From assembly GCA_900239685.1 (NCBI GenBank), contig OENT01000013.1:62001-126000 (forward strand): a DNA stretch of 64,000 nt. The letters are read 5' to 3'. Every line of letters starts with the position of its first letter. The first letter of the stretch is position 1. This DNA comes from Rotaria macrura. Lineage: Eukaryota > Rotifera > Eurotatoria > Philodinida > Philodinidae. A program made the position numbers and the translations under genes. The notes beneath the pieces were generated by a model. That model was not told where the DNA came from. It saw nothing but the letters and a program-made list of their open reading frames with translations, and did no database searches. This document shows positions 34,681 through 46,440 of this stretch, piece after piece.

Positions 34681-36937
34681 ATTTTATTAGACAAGTACAA
34701 ATGTTAGTGATGCTTCGAATGAAATTTAACGTTTATATACTATTGGTTTGTTCGTGGATGAATCGATTCGAATAAGAAATAAAACCAATCATGCATGCGA
34801 ATAGTAAATATGAATAATGCATAGAATCATATGATGAGTAATCACAAAGTGGGCATCGTACTGTCTTTTTTCTTCTTTTATCAATTTTTACATATTATTC
34901 AAGATAGTAACAATCATCGTAATAACAAAAAACTTGACTATTACTACCATCCTACAGAAATTTAACGATAGTTAATTTTTGTCGATTATTCATTACAACT
35001 AAAAGGTCATCTTAAACTTCGCTCATCAATCTTAAGACGCATTTACAATAAGCTTTCATAGAGATGGCAATATCAAAGAGAAACCATTTTTTTATTACAA
35101 TTAACAAAAAGAACACACGAACAGTGAATAGAGATATAGAGTGCAGAAGAGGAATTTTGTCTTCATCAATCGATAGTTATACAATGATTAAAATGCCAAG
35201 CTTAGGATTCCTGAGAAGATAATCGACGTTGACAATCTACAATATGCTTAGCATGGCTGCTTCTCCGATATACGTTTGATGACAAATAGCCACTTTTTCT
35301 CATTTACATAATCTCGTTGTTCAGATAAAATCTTGTATAAAGAAGGCTTATTGAAAGCTACAAATTATCTGGATGAAATTCCATGCAGTTGTAAATGATT
35401 ATTTTCTCATCCAAATTGTTTTTCATTTGGCGATCGTTTTTCACAATGAGGAACAAAACAACATCGGAAAGTTTAACTTGTTGACGAGTACAGTAAAAAT
35501 TTCAGTAGATGCTTAAATTCTTTACTTGACCAGGGATTGTGGTCAAATTTTGCTTGATATCTATTGGTATAGTCAAGTTTGATTTATCTTTGATAGATCG
35601 ATGAATCATTTATTTTTTGCTAGTACCAACTGAAGATATCCTGTAAAGCGTATGCTTTACTATGTTCCTGAGGGCAAACTATATTCGGTGGAAAAACTCA
35701 TGCTATTCTTCAACAATACACGAAAAAATGTTGCAAGATTGCACTGTACTAGATATTTCTCTAAATGAAGTCAGCTTCTTAAAGTATATGATCTAAAACT
35801 GTAGAGGTTTTAGACTGAAGATGAAAGTTTCAATTTTAGACGGTAAGTACCGGGTTTATGGTTCGAACTGTGAGTATGAAATTGAGTGCTACTGTACATT
35901 TAGGCGTACTTATGGCTTGCAATTTGCGGAAAGCAGTGGAGTCTCTTGTGAATTAGACTTCTAATAACCGTGTCTACACTACAAACATCTCCCTTATATA
36001 GTTACATTCACTCCAGATCTGCAAAGATACACGCAAACCAATCCATACTTATCCACAAGACGACCATTCGCATTTTGCACATCTCATACACTGCATTGTA
36101 TCACACTTTAGCAAGTCGAAAGCAGATGACAAAATGTTCTGGCATAATAAAATTTTACAATATTTTCTCATTTCACCAATCAAATCGATCACTCTGATCT
36201 GATTCACAACAAGATTGTTATCATTAAAACTTAAATGTTAAAAACTTTAAGCAAACAAATACTCATGGATTGTTCAGTAATCAGAAATAAGAATTTTTCC
36301 TACAAATCACTTCATCAGTATCGGTGATTATCAACTAGTCATCGTCATTTGCTAATTTCATTCATGTATTCTTAGCTATCGATTGAACCCATTAAAAGTA
36401 TGAGATGTTCTTCAAGATTGTACTTATATATCTTTAAATGATGTAACTTACACTATTGATTTTCAATACATGGTCGAGCAGATCAATAATAAATTGACTG
36501 ATTTTTGTTGGTTTCTTTAACTGGAATTTTCAAATAAATCATACAAAATTGAATAGGTACTTTTAATTTAAACATTAACTTTCGATTTAAATCCATATGA
36601 CTAGTTAGATTAAAATTACGTTACTCTATCATTCTCTCTGTATTTACCATAAGATTCTTCTGGCATTAACTAGTTAACGAAAGAAAAGTAGAACTATTTT
36701 CGATTGTGTCATCATTTATGACCTAAACACAAGTGAGCTATGAAGAAAAAATCTATCATTGTTGAATCTTGTTGTTCTTCAGACGTTGAATGTTTTTTTT
36801 CTGGGAGTTTTTCGTAGGAAATAACGATACTCGAGTTCAGAAGTCAAAGAATTAAAGCTCTCAGTGAGATCTATTTATTTGTCGAACGATGCTAGATTTT
36901 TCTATCGTGAGTCATTCAATATTGCTGAATTCTCTCT
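34681..36937. other. Gene-free stretch upstream of the RS-rich gene
   Basis: Contains the presumed promoter of the minus-strand RS-rich gene at its left edge. Beyond that no gene, repeat or RNA was recognised. Confidence 0.4.
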
Positions 36938-36950
36938 TGTGCAAAAACAA
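36938..36950. repeat. Target-site duplication of LINE (left copy)
   Basis: TGTGCAAAAACAA, identical to 38186-38198. It directly follows the element's poly(A) end when read on the minus strand. Confidence 0.85.
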
Positions 36951-38185
36951 TTTTTTTTTTTTTTAACATTTCAAAATTTATTTGTTCCTTAAAAGGTTAA
37001 CAAATTGAAACACTGACATATTAGCAACTGAGCCAGGTAAAAAAGAAAAAAAAAATGAACACATGACTTCACATTTTATGTTTTATAAACATTCAAGAAA
37101 TATACAGATTGAATACAACAACAATACATTACTGATGGTAGAAAGTGACTTTTACAGATAGTAAACATTTAGGAGGATTTGATTACAGATATTTAACAGA
37201 TAAAGACAAGAATTGAATATAAGACGTGTTATTGATAAAGATAGAAGATGTAAAATATAGTAGGTTTGAAGTCTGCGGAGTCGTGTTATATCTTGCTATT
37301 TTCTTATTTTTCTTATTATGGTGGCTTAGGGAAATATTTCAATATGAACCACTCTATTATAGACGAACTAGTCTTGTATATTCCTAGTTGCTTCTTATGA
37401 ACGTTGAAAAAATTGAGTACGTCAAGTTTTGTATGCCTCGCTTTTTCTGATAGTCTTTGTGGGAATTTAGCATTCTTCCTAAAGCCGCATTCTTTATAGT
37501 ACTGTTTGGATGGACACGTGGCTATTAGGAACGCTGTCCATGTTTGTTGGTATGTAACCGCTTCTGGTGATTTTTCGAGGTGTGTTTCGAACTTTTTCCA
37601 GTATTTATATAGATAGTCTCTAAGTGTGTATTCTTGAGATATAGCTAAGGAAGTTATATCGTCCCATCCCTGAATATTGTATATGATTTTCACTCCTATA
37701 TTGTATACGTGTTCGATGTTTGATCGCTGTTTTTCACTATAAAAGAACCATGTTGGGAACAGCCATATAAAGTGAGGTAGTGCGTATGCGTAGAAAAGTT
37801 TCTTCCGTATCTGAATTTCTTCTTTTGGAATCTTCATAAACATTTTCTTGAGACATGTATATATATTCCTTATTCTACATAACCTCTTGTTAATGAAGTT
37901 ACCCCATCCTAACTTCGTATATACCAATTTCAATCCCTAAGTATTTAAATGATTTAACGTACTCGATTGGTACATGTCCATATTCTATGCTTGGTTTTCT
38001 AGTCGCCACTGCACTATGTATTAGCATAGCTTTTGTTTTCAGTGCATTTACAGGAAGAATCAAGTCTTCCGCAAATTGTTTTAGAGAGCTTAAGACCACT
38101 TTTGCTTGACTTTCTAGATAGTTTATATTCACTGACAGTTTGTTTTCTATTGCTCCCTTAAAAATCATTGCTAAATCATCTGCAA
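36951..38185 (-). mobile_element. 5'-truncated LINE (non-LTR retrotransposon) insertion
   Basis: On the minus strand the element starts at 38185, inside the reverse transcriptase gene, and ends in a 14-base A run (T run at 36951-36964). A perfect 13-bp duplication of the target (TGTGCAAAAACAA) flanks it. Its 3' part encodes the C-terminal end of a reverse transcriptase (37316-38184), then about 350 bp of 3'UTR. The 5' truncation, A tail and short duplication together are the hallmark of target-primed reverse transcription. The clade is not certain; the long C-terminal region without a zinc knuckle and the A tail fit jockey/I-like groups. The precise duplication suggests a fairly recent insertion. 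Confidence 0.88.
37316..38184 (-). pseudogene. Reverse transcriptase C-terminal fragment with a frameshift
   Basis: The first frame (38184 to about 37920) carries the catalytic ADD motif right at the truncation point (ADDLAMIFKG), then LPVNALKTKAM and VKSFKYLGIEIG, the usual KYLG block after the active site. The frame then shifts near 37925 into a second one (37933-37316) that continues with the GWG...R...R region and the thumb/C-terminal part (YALPHFIWLFPTWFFYSEKQ, VYNIGVKIIYNIQGW). Fingers, palm motifs before ADD, and any endonuclease are missing. Upstream in-frame residues (38249-38186) belong to host flanking DNA, not to the element. It cannot encode a working enzyme. Confidence 0.85.
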
Positions 38186-38198
38186 TGTGCAAAAACAA
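38186..38198. repeat. Target-site duplication of LINE (right copy)
   Basis: TGTGCAAAAACAA, identical to 36938-36950. Confidence 0.85.
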
Positions 38199-38817
38199 TC
38201 CTTGTTCATATATTTTACATTGATTAAAAGATAGCAGCAGGCAGTTCAATTGTTTGAAAGATTTTTTTTAATTAAAAAGAATTTAATTCCTTTGAAAGTT
38301 GAAAGTCAATATTTCGACAGGCTAATGAAAGAAGGCCCAGATCGTTAAATTATTCTTCTGGGATCTTTTTTTTCTCTGGCACTTAATGAATACTCGTTCT
38401 TTTTACTGAGCACTAATATGACATCTGCCGAGATTTTCTTCATATTAAATATTGAATAGCGTCCTGATACGAATTGATTATGCATGATCAGAAATAGATC
38501 ATATAAACAAGAACCTATGTATTTTTCTCGTAATGAAAGTCAATACTTGGTTTAATAACTGATGAAAACAATGGAATTGATCCTTGTGTTCGATATCCTT
38601 TTCCTTCTATAGCTTTTGTTTCATATCACGTGTCATGGATTGTACCAAAACAGATCACCTTATTTCAGTCACATATTGCTTGATTAACGAAATGTTTTCA
38701 ATCGATTTAAACAAGAAAATTTACATTTATTCACGATATTTTTCCTGCGCGATCTCAAATCTTACATATTCATTGATTCAATATTTTTTGCATCTACTAT
38801 AAGCGCAGCGTTGTGAC

Positions 38818-38831
38818 GTTGCTAGAGAAAC
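38818..38831 (+). promoter_or_regulatory. X-box-like RFX site
   Basis: GTTGCTAGAGAAAC fits the RFX consensus (GTNRCC-spacer-RGNAAC type, two half-sites with AG between) and overlaps a CRE-like TGACG at 38814-38818. The surrounding ~100 bp are richer in CG than the neighbourhood. No gene was found within several kb downstream, so it may be a chance match or the promoter of an undetected transcript. Confidence 0.35.
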
Positions 38832-41800
38832 ACAAAACACGACAAGCAGTGGCCTGAAACGTGGCGTTCTGTTGCGTCGACTAGTCAATCAAGTACACGT
38901 CACAAAAATAACCATTCTTGCTCGTTTTTCTTCCTTCATATTTTGTTGTCGATTCACATATCTCATTTTTTTCCTAGCCGATTTGCTATGAATAGGTGTC
39001 GTCGTTATACTTTATGAGAGCAACAGTGAGTCATGTTGTCAGACTGTTGAATTCACACGTAGTTATTATTCTTGTTAGATAATTTTTCAACTCATAACTA
39101 CAATTTACAAAGGAAAAGAGGATAATAAATAACTGTTAGGAACTTGAAATAGAATTTGGATGTCATGTAAAGAGTTTATAAGAGCTGTAAGTAAACTACT
39201 TCTAGATTTCATGGCAATTGATACGACGTTATTTTTTCTCTAACCTATATGGATACTTATCTCGTATAGACGAAAACAAAATTGTTTTTGATTCGACAGA
39301 AAACTGCACAATAGTTATTTTTCGTATAAAATAAAATCGTATTCCGGCCCGTCTTAGGTAAACAGAAAACAAGTTTGCTTTTCATTTATTTAGACAGAAT
39401 ATTGATGCTGAGTCACTTGTGCTGTCGTCTATACCTGGACGACTGTCTCTGGGTTGGCATCGGAAGATGTTGGTCTGAAATGAATCTTTACTAATTAGAA
39501 TAGTGGCATGTTTTATTTTTCGATTATTCAAGTTCATGACAAAGTATTTATGATTTGATTACAAGTAGTGTATGACGTGGAGAGCTTTTCATTTTTTATA
39601 GGAGGCATAAGACAATGAAACATGATTATTTACCCATATTTAGTTAATCAGTTACGATTCGGAGAATAATCGATACTAGAAGACTCTGTTATTGGACTAA
39701 TAGTTCATTCTATCTGTCACTTCTCTATCTGAAAATACTAAAATAAGGAGTAACTTGAATACGATGCCCTTGTACAATCTACCGCTACAGCATCCCTATA
39801 CATCAATTTCTGACCGGCATAGCTTCTTTAAAAAAGATTCAATTATTAAGTTAAGAGTTTGAATGCAATACATTGATGAGAGGATTTTTCTAACTAGACC
39901 AATCAGTAGTCCAAACTCGATTTATATCAATTGAATTTCTAGTCAACATACCGACTAAATCTGTAACTTCCTAGATTTAACTAGATAGGAAATAAGCATT
40001 TTTTTAATGTATGCTTCATTAGTTTTTACGAAAATTATTCATCCTTAAAAAACTTTGTTAATAAGAAGCAACAGAATGACGTGCTTGACAGGGGTTTTAT
40101 ATTTCAAAGGTATAAGAAAAAAAGAAAAAAGAGCGATGGGAGGCAAAATGAGATAAAGAGAAAGGTGCATATGTGATAGGAAGCTAATTTGTGTAGAAGA
40201 ATAGAGAAACAAGTGCTATTAGAAAGTTGGTAAGATTTTGCATAAAAATCGAATCAAATATATTACTAAGAATGATTTACGATAGACATTGAATCCAGTA
40301 AATTTCTAGTCACAACTATTCGTCACTTATTCCTATTATCCATAAAAACGAAATCGAAATAGAATCGTCAATATGACACTTCTTGCAATTAGTTTTGGAG
40401 ATATTTGAGTAACATGGATGGTTTGTGAATACGTCCTCGCCCGAATCCGAAAGAAATACATGTTCCTCTGTTTTTCTATTCTAATGTTTGCCATTTTCAT
40501 GCATATCTCTCTTCTCCCTTTTTATGTATTCTTATGCAGCATCAGTACAACATATCTCTATACTATCCTGAAGTTGATTTCGAACTCTCATTCTATAATT
40601 ATCTGATGAGAAGCAAATATCACATGGAATGAAAGACATCTTTCAGTAAGAAAAAATCCTCTTTAGCATTTGAGAGGCATTGCATAGATACACTAAGTTC
40701 ATAATATGAGACTTTCAGAAAGCAAGTTTCTAACTTGCTATTAAAACAGTAAAGCGACGTTGTTTTCGAAAGTACGATTTGCAACATACTACTTCAGTTT
40801 AGCTTATCTTTTAGCATGTTTAGTTACAGATAAAACATAGATTTTACTCGTGACTCTAAGAAAAACTATAGGCTTATTTGTTTTAGAAAATGCAAGACTT
40901 TGAATGAGGTTATCAGTTGATAGGTAAACGAACTTTTTTCAAGATACTTTGTAAATGTGCTATATAACTGGTTACAACTAACGGCGATACACATTCTCTT
41001 GTTATTAACAGTTCACTCTGGTAGATTTTTTAGAAACTCCTCGTCTAATAAGAATAAGAAATTCGAATATTTTTAAAATACAGTTGTAAAGTGAACAGAA
41101 AAAGTCTTTCTTCTAAACAGTACTGATTTATCTAAATGATGCAATGGTTTCTTTCAACTCAGAATCTTGTTCGAAGACTCTATAAATCGTCCCAACAACC
41201 TCCATATTGTGTATCCTTTCTCTTTCTTATCTCGTTAGTCACCTATATACTATACCTGGTATATGGATGATTTAATTTAGTGAAGAGGATAGTTGGTTCT
41301 AGGATGGGTCGTCTTCCCTATAGACAGTGAGTGAGGCGACATACAGATAAAGTGCGAGATCAGAGCCCAATGATTCAACGAATCAATTGCAGAAAATGCA
41401 CTTTATAGGGGAACACTTTTTTGAAGATTCTCACCAATCTCATTCAAATTAATAGAGTGATAGGAATTTTAGTACTATGTTTTTCTCGCGCCAAAGTCTG
41501 GTTTCCGAGATCATCGTTGGTATGTGGAGCTAAACAAACGATAATGGTTGATTAGAACCAATAGGAATCTTGATAGAGAAGTTTTTGCGTTCTCTTCCAT
41601 TTGATTAGTGGTCTGGTGCAATCAATTGGCTTAGTATCATAGATTTGTTTCTCAGCTACACTTCGTACATACGCGCACACTAGGAATTAAGATTCGAATT
41701 TATTTTCAATTAAAAAATGCTAACTAAGAAACGAGCTGAAGGATTTCAGGTGTATTAATAAAAAATAATATAGATATCGCTAACTTTTTATAAGTCTCTA

Positions 41801-44526
41801 AGAAGGCTCAGCATCGTAGCGATACATGGAATGCCAATCTTGTATACAGGTTATTCCTTGTAGTCTATTGTCTTAAAATGAGTTTTCATCTTTAAGTTTG
41901 GATCTTTTTGTTTGTGGTTCAGCTGTAGTTGGACTTTTACCTAACAATCTTTCGATTCTAATTTATTATACATAAATTTTAAAAAATTGTTTTTAATGTA
42001 AAACAGTTTTACTTTCTATTTCACTTGAAATACAATGCACTTTTTTCTTATTCATCTCTCGTTCAGTAGCGTTATGGTGTCACTCTAGGTTTTAGATATG
42101 AACCCAGATGGGTGATCTTACAAAAATAATAGATCAGTTCTTCCTTTTTTTCGAAAAAAATATTTTGTGGGTAAAATTGTTTTTTCAATGAGAGAATAAT
42201 TAAAATCTAATTGTTTAAAAATTTGTATGATAATATAATGAAAGCGAAGATTTTCAACAGCGATTTATGCTAAACTCCTAGGAAAAAGTCAACGATGCAA
42301 AAAAGAACAATAATGCCACATAAACACAGTCATATTCTTTCTTATAGTTGATCTTTCTTTGAAACACGTTACGCTGTGTGCAACCTCAATTATGATGAGT
42401 CTTTTATGCAAAAATAAAAATGGATCCAATGTATCTATTTTTCTTATCACCAAATTGAAATTGCATTAGATTTAAATTAGATTTAATATACAGAAAGCGT
42501 GCGTATTTCTTAATGCATAAGTGTGCTGAATCATTGTAGTTTTAGAATTGACGACTGAGTCATCGAACACTAGACCACGGATCAGATCATCAGTTCATTG
42601 TCCGACACTATGCAATGACTCTGAGGAAATATTCTAACAAAGGCCAATTTACAGCGCCATCTATTATGCGGGATACTTTTCCGAACAAAACCAAGTATGC
42701 AGTTCGAAAGAGAAAAGTTTTCTACATCTATACTCGTTTCAAAGAGACCTCGCGCCCATGCCAAAATCTCAGATGGCGCACACGAGTGTATTTTTATGTC
42801 TGATTCGTCTTTTCTCGCATGCTTCGTTTGCTCTGCACCAGTATCCAGCACGAGTAGCCAAAAGATCGTCGTTTGTTTTTGTTCGATTTTCATTATTCAA
42901 ATTAACATGATATATGCAATCCTAACGAATCTATAGTTGCAAAATGATTTCGATGGTATTTAATACATCTTTCCCATATTTTTCAATTGATGATCAGTAA
43001 ATTTCATAGAGATGTAAATGAAATCGGTCGATTCAACATGGCCACATAGTTTTCTTGTACGAACTTGTTTTTCTTGTGTTTAAATAGGATTATAAGTAGC
43101 TATCTTTTCTACATTATATTTCTTGGGAAATGCGTGTGTTACTTACTTACGCTTATTATTTTACATAAACAGTGTTTTTATGCGTTGTATATTCGAAATG
43201 TGTCACGCATTGGCTCATATAGAATGATTTCAAAACAAATAGTTTAACACAAAAGATGAAAACACTTTTAATAAAAGTTTTCTTTAATGCTTTCATAGCT
43301 ACATATCGAATTTTACTGTCAAATGTGTAATAAAACATACCCGTTAGAGTCATTCATTGTGAAACTTTATAGTGAGATCAAGCATACTGTTACTACATTT
43401 AATGAAAGGAATCCTTTATATTAAGAACAGTTTCTCTCAGTGAAATAGCTTGTCTCTTAGGCAAACACTTATTGAGCTTATGGTTTCTATACATCGAGGT
43501 TGAATAAGCTCGTATGTATCCTAAAACTTAGATTTTGACAAGTTCTATTGAAAGTAAAAATATGAGTCTAACCTATAGGAGTTTACGTCAATAAGTTTCA
43601 CGGTTATATTTAGTCTTAATGATCTCTGACACAAATGTACACTTTCGTTTTTATTTCTGTAGAACTATTAAAACAGAGACTAGAAGACGAAAAGAAAACT
43701 GTTAACTAATTAATAATTCCCTTAAATATAGATCACTCTATGATCTGATGCAAAGGTTCAAAAATATTTTTTGAGTCATTCAGGGCGTTCAACTAGAAAA
43801 TTCTTGGTCGGTTGGAGCATTGATCTGGTCTCGACGTCTACCTTATCAGATATACGACATGCTAGTTGAAAGCAAGACTCATCACGATATGAGAATTCTC
43901 GCAAAGATTATCATTACAATTTATAGATATTGACAATGGAACTTAGTCGATTGATATCAATTTTATAATTTACAATACCTTGTACGTGACTAGTATGTTC
44001 TCGTGCGACATTTTTGAATAAGTAATAGAGTGTCCGTTGCTATTATGATTCTTTTTCAACCAGTTTAGTTCAGTTAATAAACTATGTTTAAATCTTGTCC
44101 ACGAAATAGTTCATTCGTATTGATGTAGATCTACTTTCTCACCTTTTTTTCTTCTGATTCAAATAATATTACCACGACTCGTTTTCCTAAATTTGTAGAT
44201 TACTTCTATTGTTCAAAGATTCAAATCAGTGTACTTAGAAATGACGATGTCTCTTCATTTTCCTTTATACTAAAAGATAAAGATAATTTTTGGGACAGAA
44301 ATGCACCATTTATTTTCTTAAGATCAAGGATTCATTCATCTTTATCTAGTAAGGTAACACTAAATGACTACATCTAAGTTTAACATCTTATTTTCTCTCT
44401 AAGTATGATCAGTTTTGTAATCATCATGCTCGTATTTGACGACCTACGCACACATTCATAGTTTCTCCATGTATACCATACATTTTACCATCTCATCAAT
44501 GACACACTTGATTGCCTTTACTCTTT

Positions 44527-44549
44527 TCTCTCTCTCTCTCTCTCTCTCT
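44527..44549 (+). repeat. (CT)n microsatellite
   Basis: About eleven CT units in a row. Confidence 0.9.
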
Positions 44550-44973
44550 TTTCATAGTTACGCATACAGATATTTCTATATATGATCACATCCAAATCAG
44601 ATTATATAGCATTGTGAGGGAAATAAGAAACGGGCAAACAATAGTCATTTTATTTTTACCCTTGCATTCAGTTTTGTTACAAAAATTAGTGATATTTTCA
44701 AGTTCAGCACAGGAGATATGAGCTATTTTCGGTCTACAATCTTGGAAAGAAAAAAATACATGATGGAAGAAAGAATCCAGTAACTGACTTTAGGCAATGA
44801 CACTTGAAAATCGATGAATTAGTTTTCTAGATTTCTGCTTCTGATTATTCGAAAGAAGCTCAACCGAATCATGGAAGTGTGTCATTTCTCTATATTTTTA
44901 AAGGTTTCTTTTTAATTTCAGATTAAGTAATTTGAAACTTAAGTCACTTTCTTGTGTCAAATTGCTATTCAAT

Positions 44974-46440
44974 ATGGCTAAAGCAGCAGTTGATAAGTCT
45001 GAAACGGATTTAAGAATATTTACGGATTGTATGTATTTTATAAATGGTAATTGCAAATTAAATGACAAATGTCGTTTTCGTCATTGTAAAGAGGCTGCTA
45101 CACAAACAAAACATTGCTTTAAATGGCCCAAGACATGTCGTAATACAAAATGTTCATATCGGCATCCTGCACTAGCGAAACAAGTAGATAGACCACCAAA
45201 CACAACAACATCCGAAACTTTTATCATGCCTCTATTCACACCACAAGCACCACCATCAACAATCGGAGCACGACCGGAATGTCTAATAAGTTTTTTCTGG
45301 GATATTGAAAATGTTCCTATACCGAAAGCACAGAAACCATTCGATATTGTTCAACGTATTCGACAAAAATTAGTTGTTGAAGCTGGTCTAAGAGAATATA
45401 GCTTTTCATGTTATTGTAATACGACAACAATATCTCAAGAAAATCAACTTAGTTTGCATCATGCTAATGTTCGTATTATTCATGTACCAGATCGAAAGCC
45501 TGGTGCTGTTGATCGTCAAATAATGCTTGAACTAGATCGTTTTGAACGAGCTCATCGTCCTCCAGCAACTATTGTTCTTATTTCTGGTGATATTGATTTT
45601 GTTGGTAAACTTAGTGATCTTCGTCATCAGGCTGGTTTTCATGTTATTGTCATTCATAATAAACCAGCAAAAGACGAATTAAAAGCAACAGTCAATGCTC
45701 ATTATGCATGGGAAGTATTCACGCAACAAACAGTTGCCGCAACTAATAATAATAATAAAAATAATAGTGTGGAAACATCGACAAATCTGCAAAGATCCCG
45801 ACCGCCGCCAGTAACTTATCGAAATCCAAATAATGGTGGACATTTACGCCAAAAAGATCCATCACCATATCGTTCGGCTCCATCGCCGAAACCCCAAACA
45901 GTTGCATCAAAAAAACAGACATATGATTGTCCGAAATGTCCCAGTGAATTTGAATCGATTCAAGCTTTAAGACAACATCAAGAAGCCAAAGATCATTTAT
46001 TTGATTGCCCGAAGTGTGGTGAAAGTTTTCCCACACTTGATGGACAAAATCAACATCAAGAAGCAAAAGGTCATCTATTTACTTGTCCAGTATGTCGTGA
46101 AGATTTTCGAACACCTGATGCACAAAATCAGCATCAAAAAGCAAAAGGTCATTACTTATCAGAACTAATATGTGGACAATGTAATCGTCGTTTTAATAAA
46201 ATGGAAAGTTTAAACCAACATCAGCAAGCGACCAAACATAATGGATTTATAGGGCCAGCATCAGTTAATATGAATGAATACTTAGGTGGTATCGCAATGC
46301 CTCCAAGTGTTTCTAATATTAAAAATAATAATAATCGACATGAGGATGGTATTGCTCTAGATGCAACGATGATTATTATACAGAAAGGCATCGATGCTCT
46401 TGTTCACCATTATCCGAATATATTTCCACCAAGTAAATAA
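44974..46440 (+). CDS. CCCH zinc finger - NYN ribonuclease domain - C2H2 zinc finger protein (MARF1-type NYN)
   Basis: A likely RNA-binding ribonuclease of 488 residues, encoded in one exon. Two CCCH fingers come first: Cys19-Cys27-Cys33-His37 and Cys48-Cys55-Cys60-His64. Residues ~104-240 form a NYN/PIN-like domain: FFWDIENVPIP with Asp110, a DRQ with Asp180, and VLISGDIDFVGKLSDLRH with Asp206 and Asp208. This reads like the NYN domain of MARF1/limkain-b1, an mRNA-cleaving factor of germ cells. After a Pro/Asn-rich linker come four C2H2 fingers (~319-422), all spaced C-X2-C-X12-H-X5-H, the spacing of dsRNA-binding (JAZ-type) fingers. No LOTUS/OST-HTH or RRM domains are present, unlike MARF1. 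The start is the first ATG after a good acceptor (TTTCAG, 44916-44921), so a 5'UTR intron is likely. Function (RNA decay or RNA-based defence) is inferred. Confidence 0.88.
   Translation: MAKAAVDKSETDLRIFTDCMYFINGNCKLNDKCRFRHCKEAATQTKHCFKWPKTCRNTKCSYRHPALAKQVDRPPNTTTSETFIMPLFTPQAPPSTIGARPECLISFFWDIENVPIPKAQKPFDIVQRIRQKLVVEAGLREYSFSCYCNTTTISQENQLSLHHANVRIIHVPDRKPGAVDRQIMLELDRFERAHRPPATIVLISGDIDFVGKLSDLRHQAGFHVIVIHNKPAKDELKATVNAHYAWEVFTQQTVAATNNNNKNNSVETSTNLQRSRPPPVTYRNPNNGGHLRQKDPSPYRSAPSPKPQTVASKKQTYDCPKCPSEFESIQALRQHQEAKDHLFDCPKCGESFPTLDGQNQHQEAKGHLFTCPVCREDFRTPDAQNQHQKAKGHYLSELICGQCNRRFNKMESLNQHQQATKHNGFIGPASVNMNEYLGGIAMPPSVSNIKNNNNRHEDGIALDATMIIIQKGIDALVHHYPNIFPPSK

Larger units (their letters stand above)
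38199..44921. other. Gene desert with scattered low-complexity DNA
   Basis: About 6.7 kb without a recognisable gene. It includes an X-box-like site (38818-38831), GA-rich stretches near 40110-40165 and a CT microsatellite at 44527-44549. Open frames such as 42582-42893 (minus, 103 codons) have no family signal. The right edge is probably the intron or promoter of the zinc-finger/NYN gene. Confidence 0.4.

Noticed and set aside
35850-35880. Possible tRNA T-arm (GGTTCGAACTG)
   Set aside because: No matching acceptor or D-arm sequence upstream.
38186-38249. N-terminal residues in frame with the reverse transcriptase
   Set aside because: They lie outside the target duplication boundary and so belong to host DNA that is open by chance.
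42582-42893. 103-codon minus-strand frame
   Set aside because: No recognised family. Competing frames on the other strand are nearly as long, and no splice structure was found.
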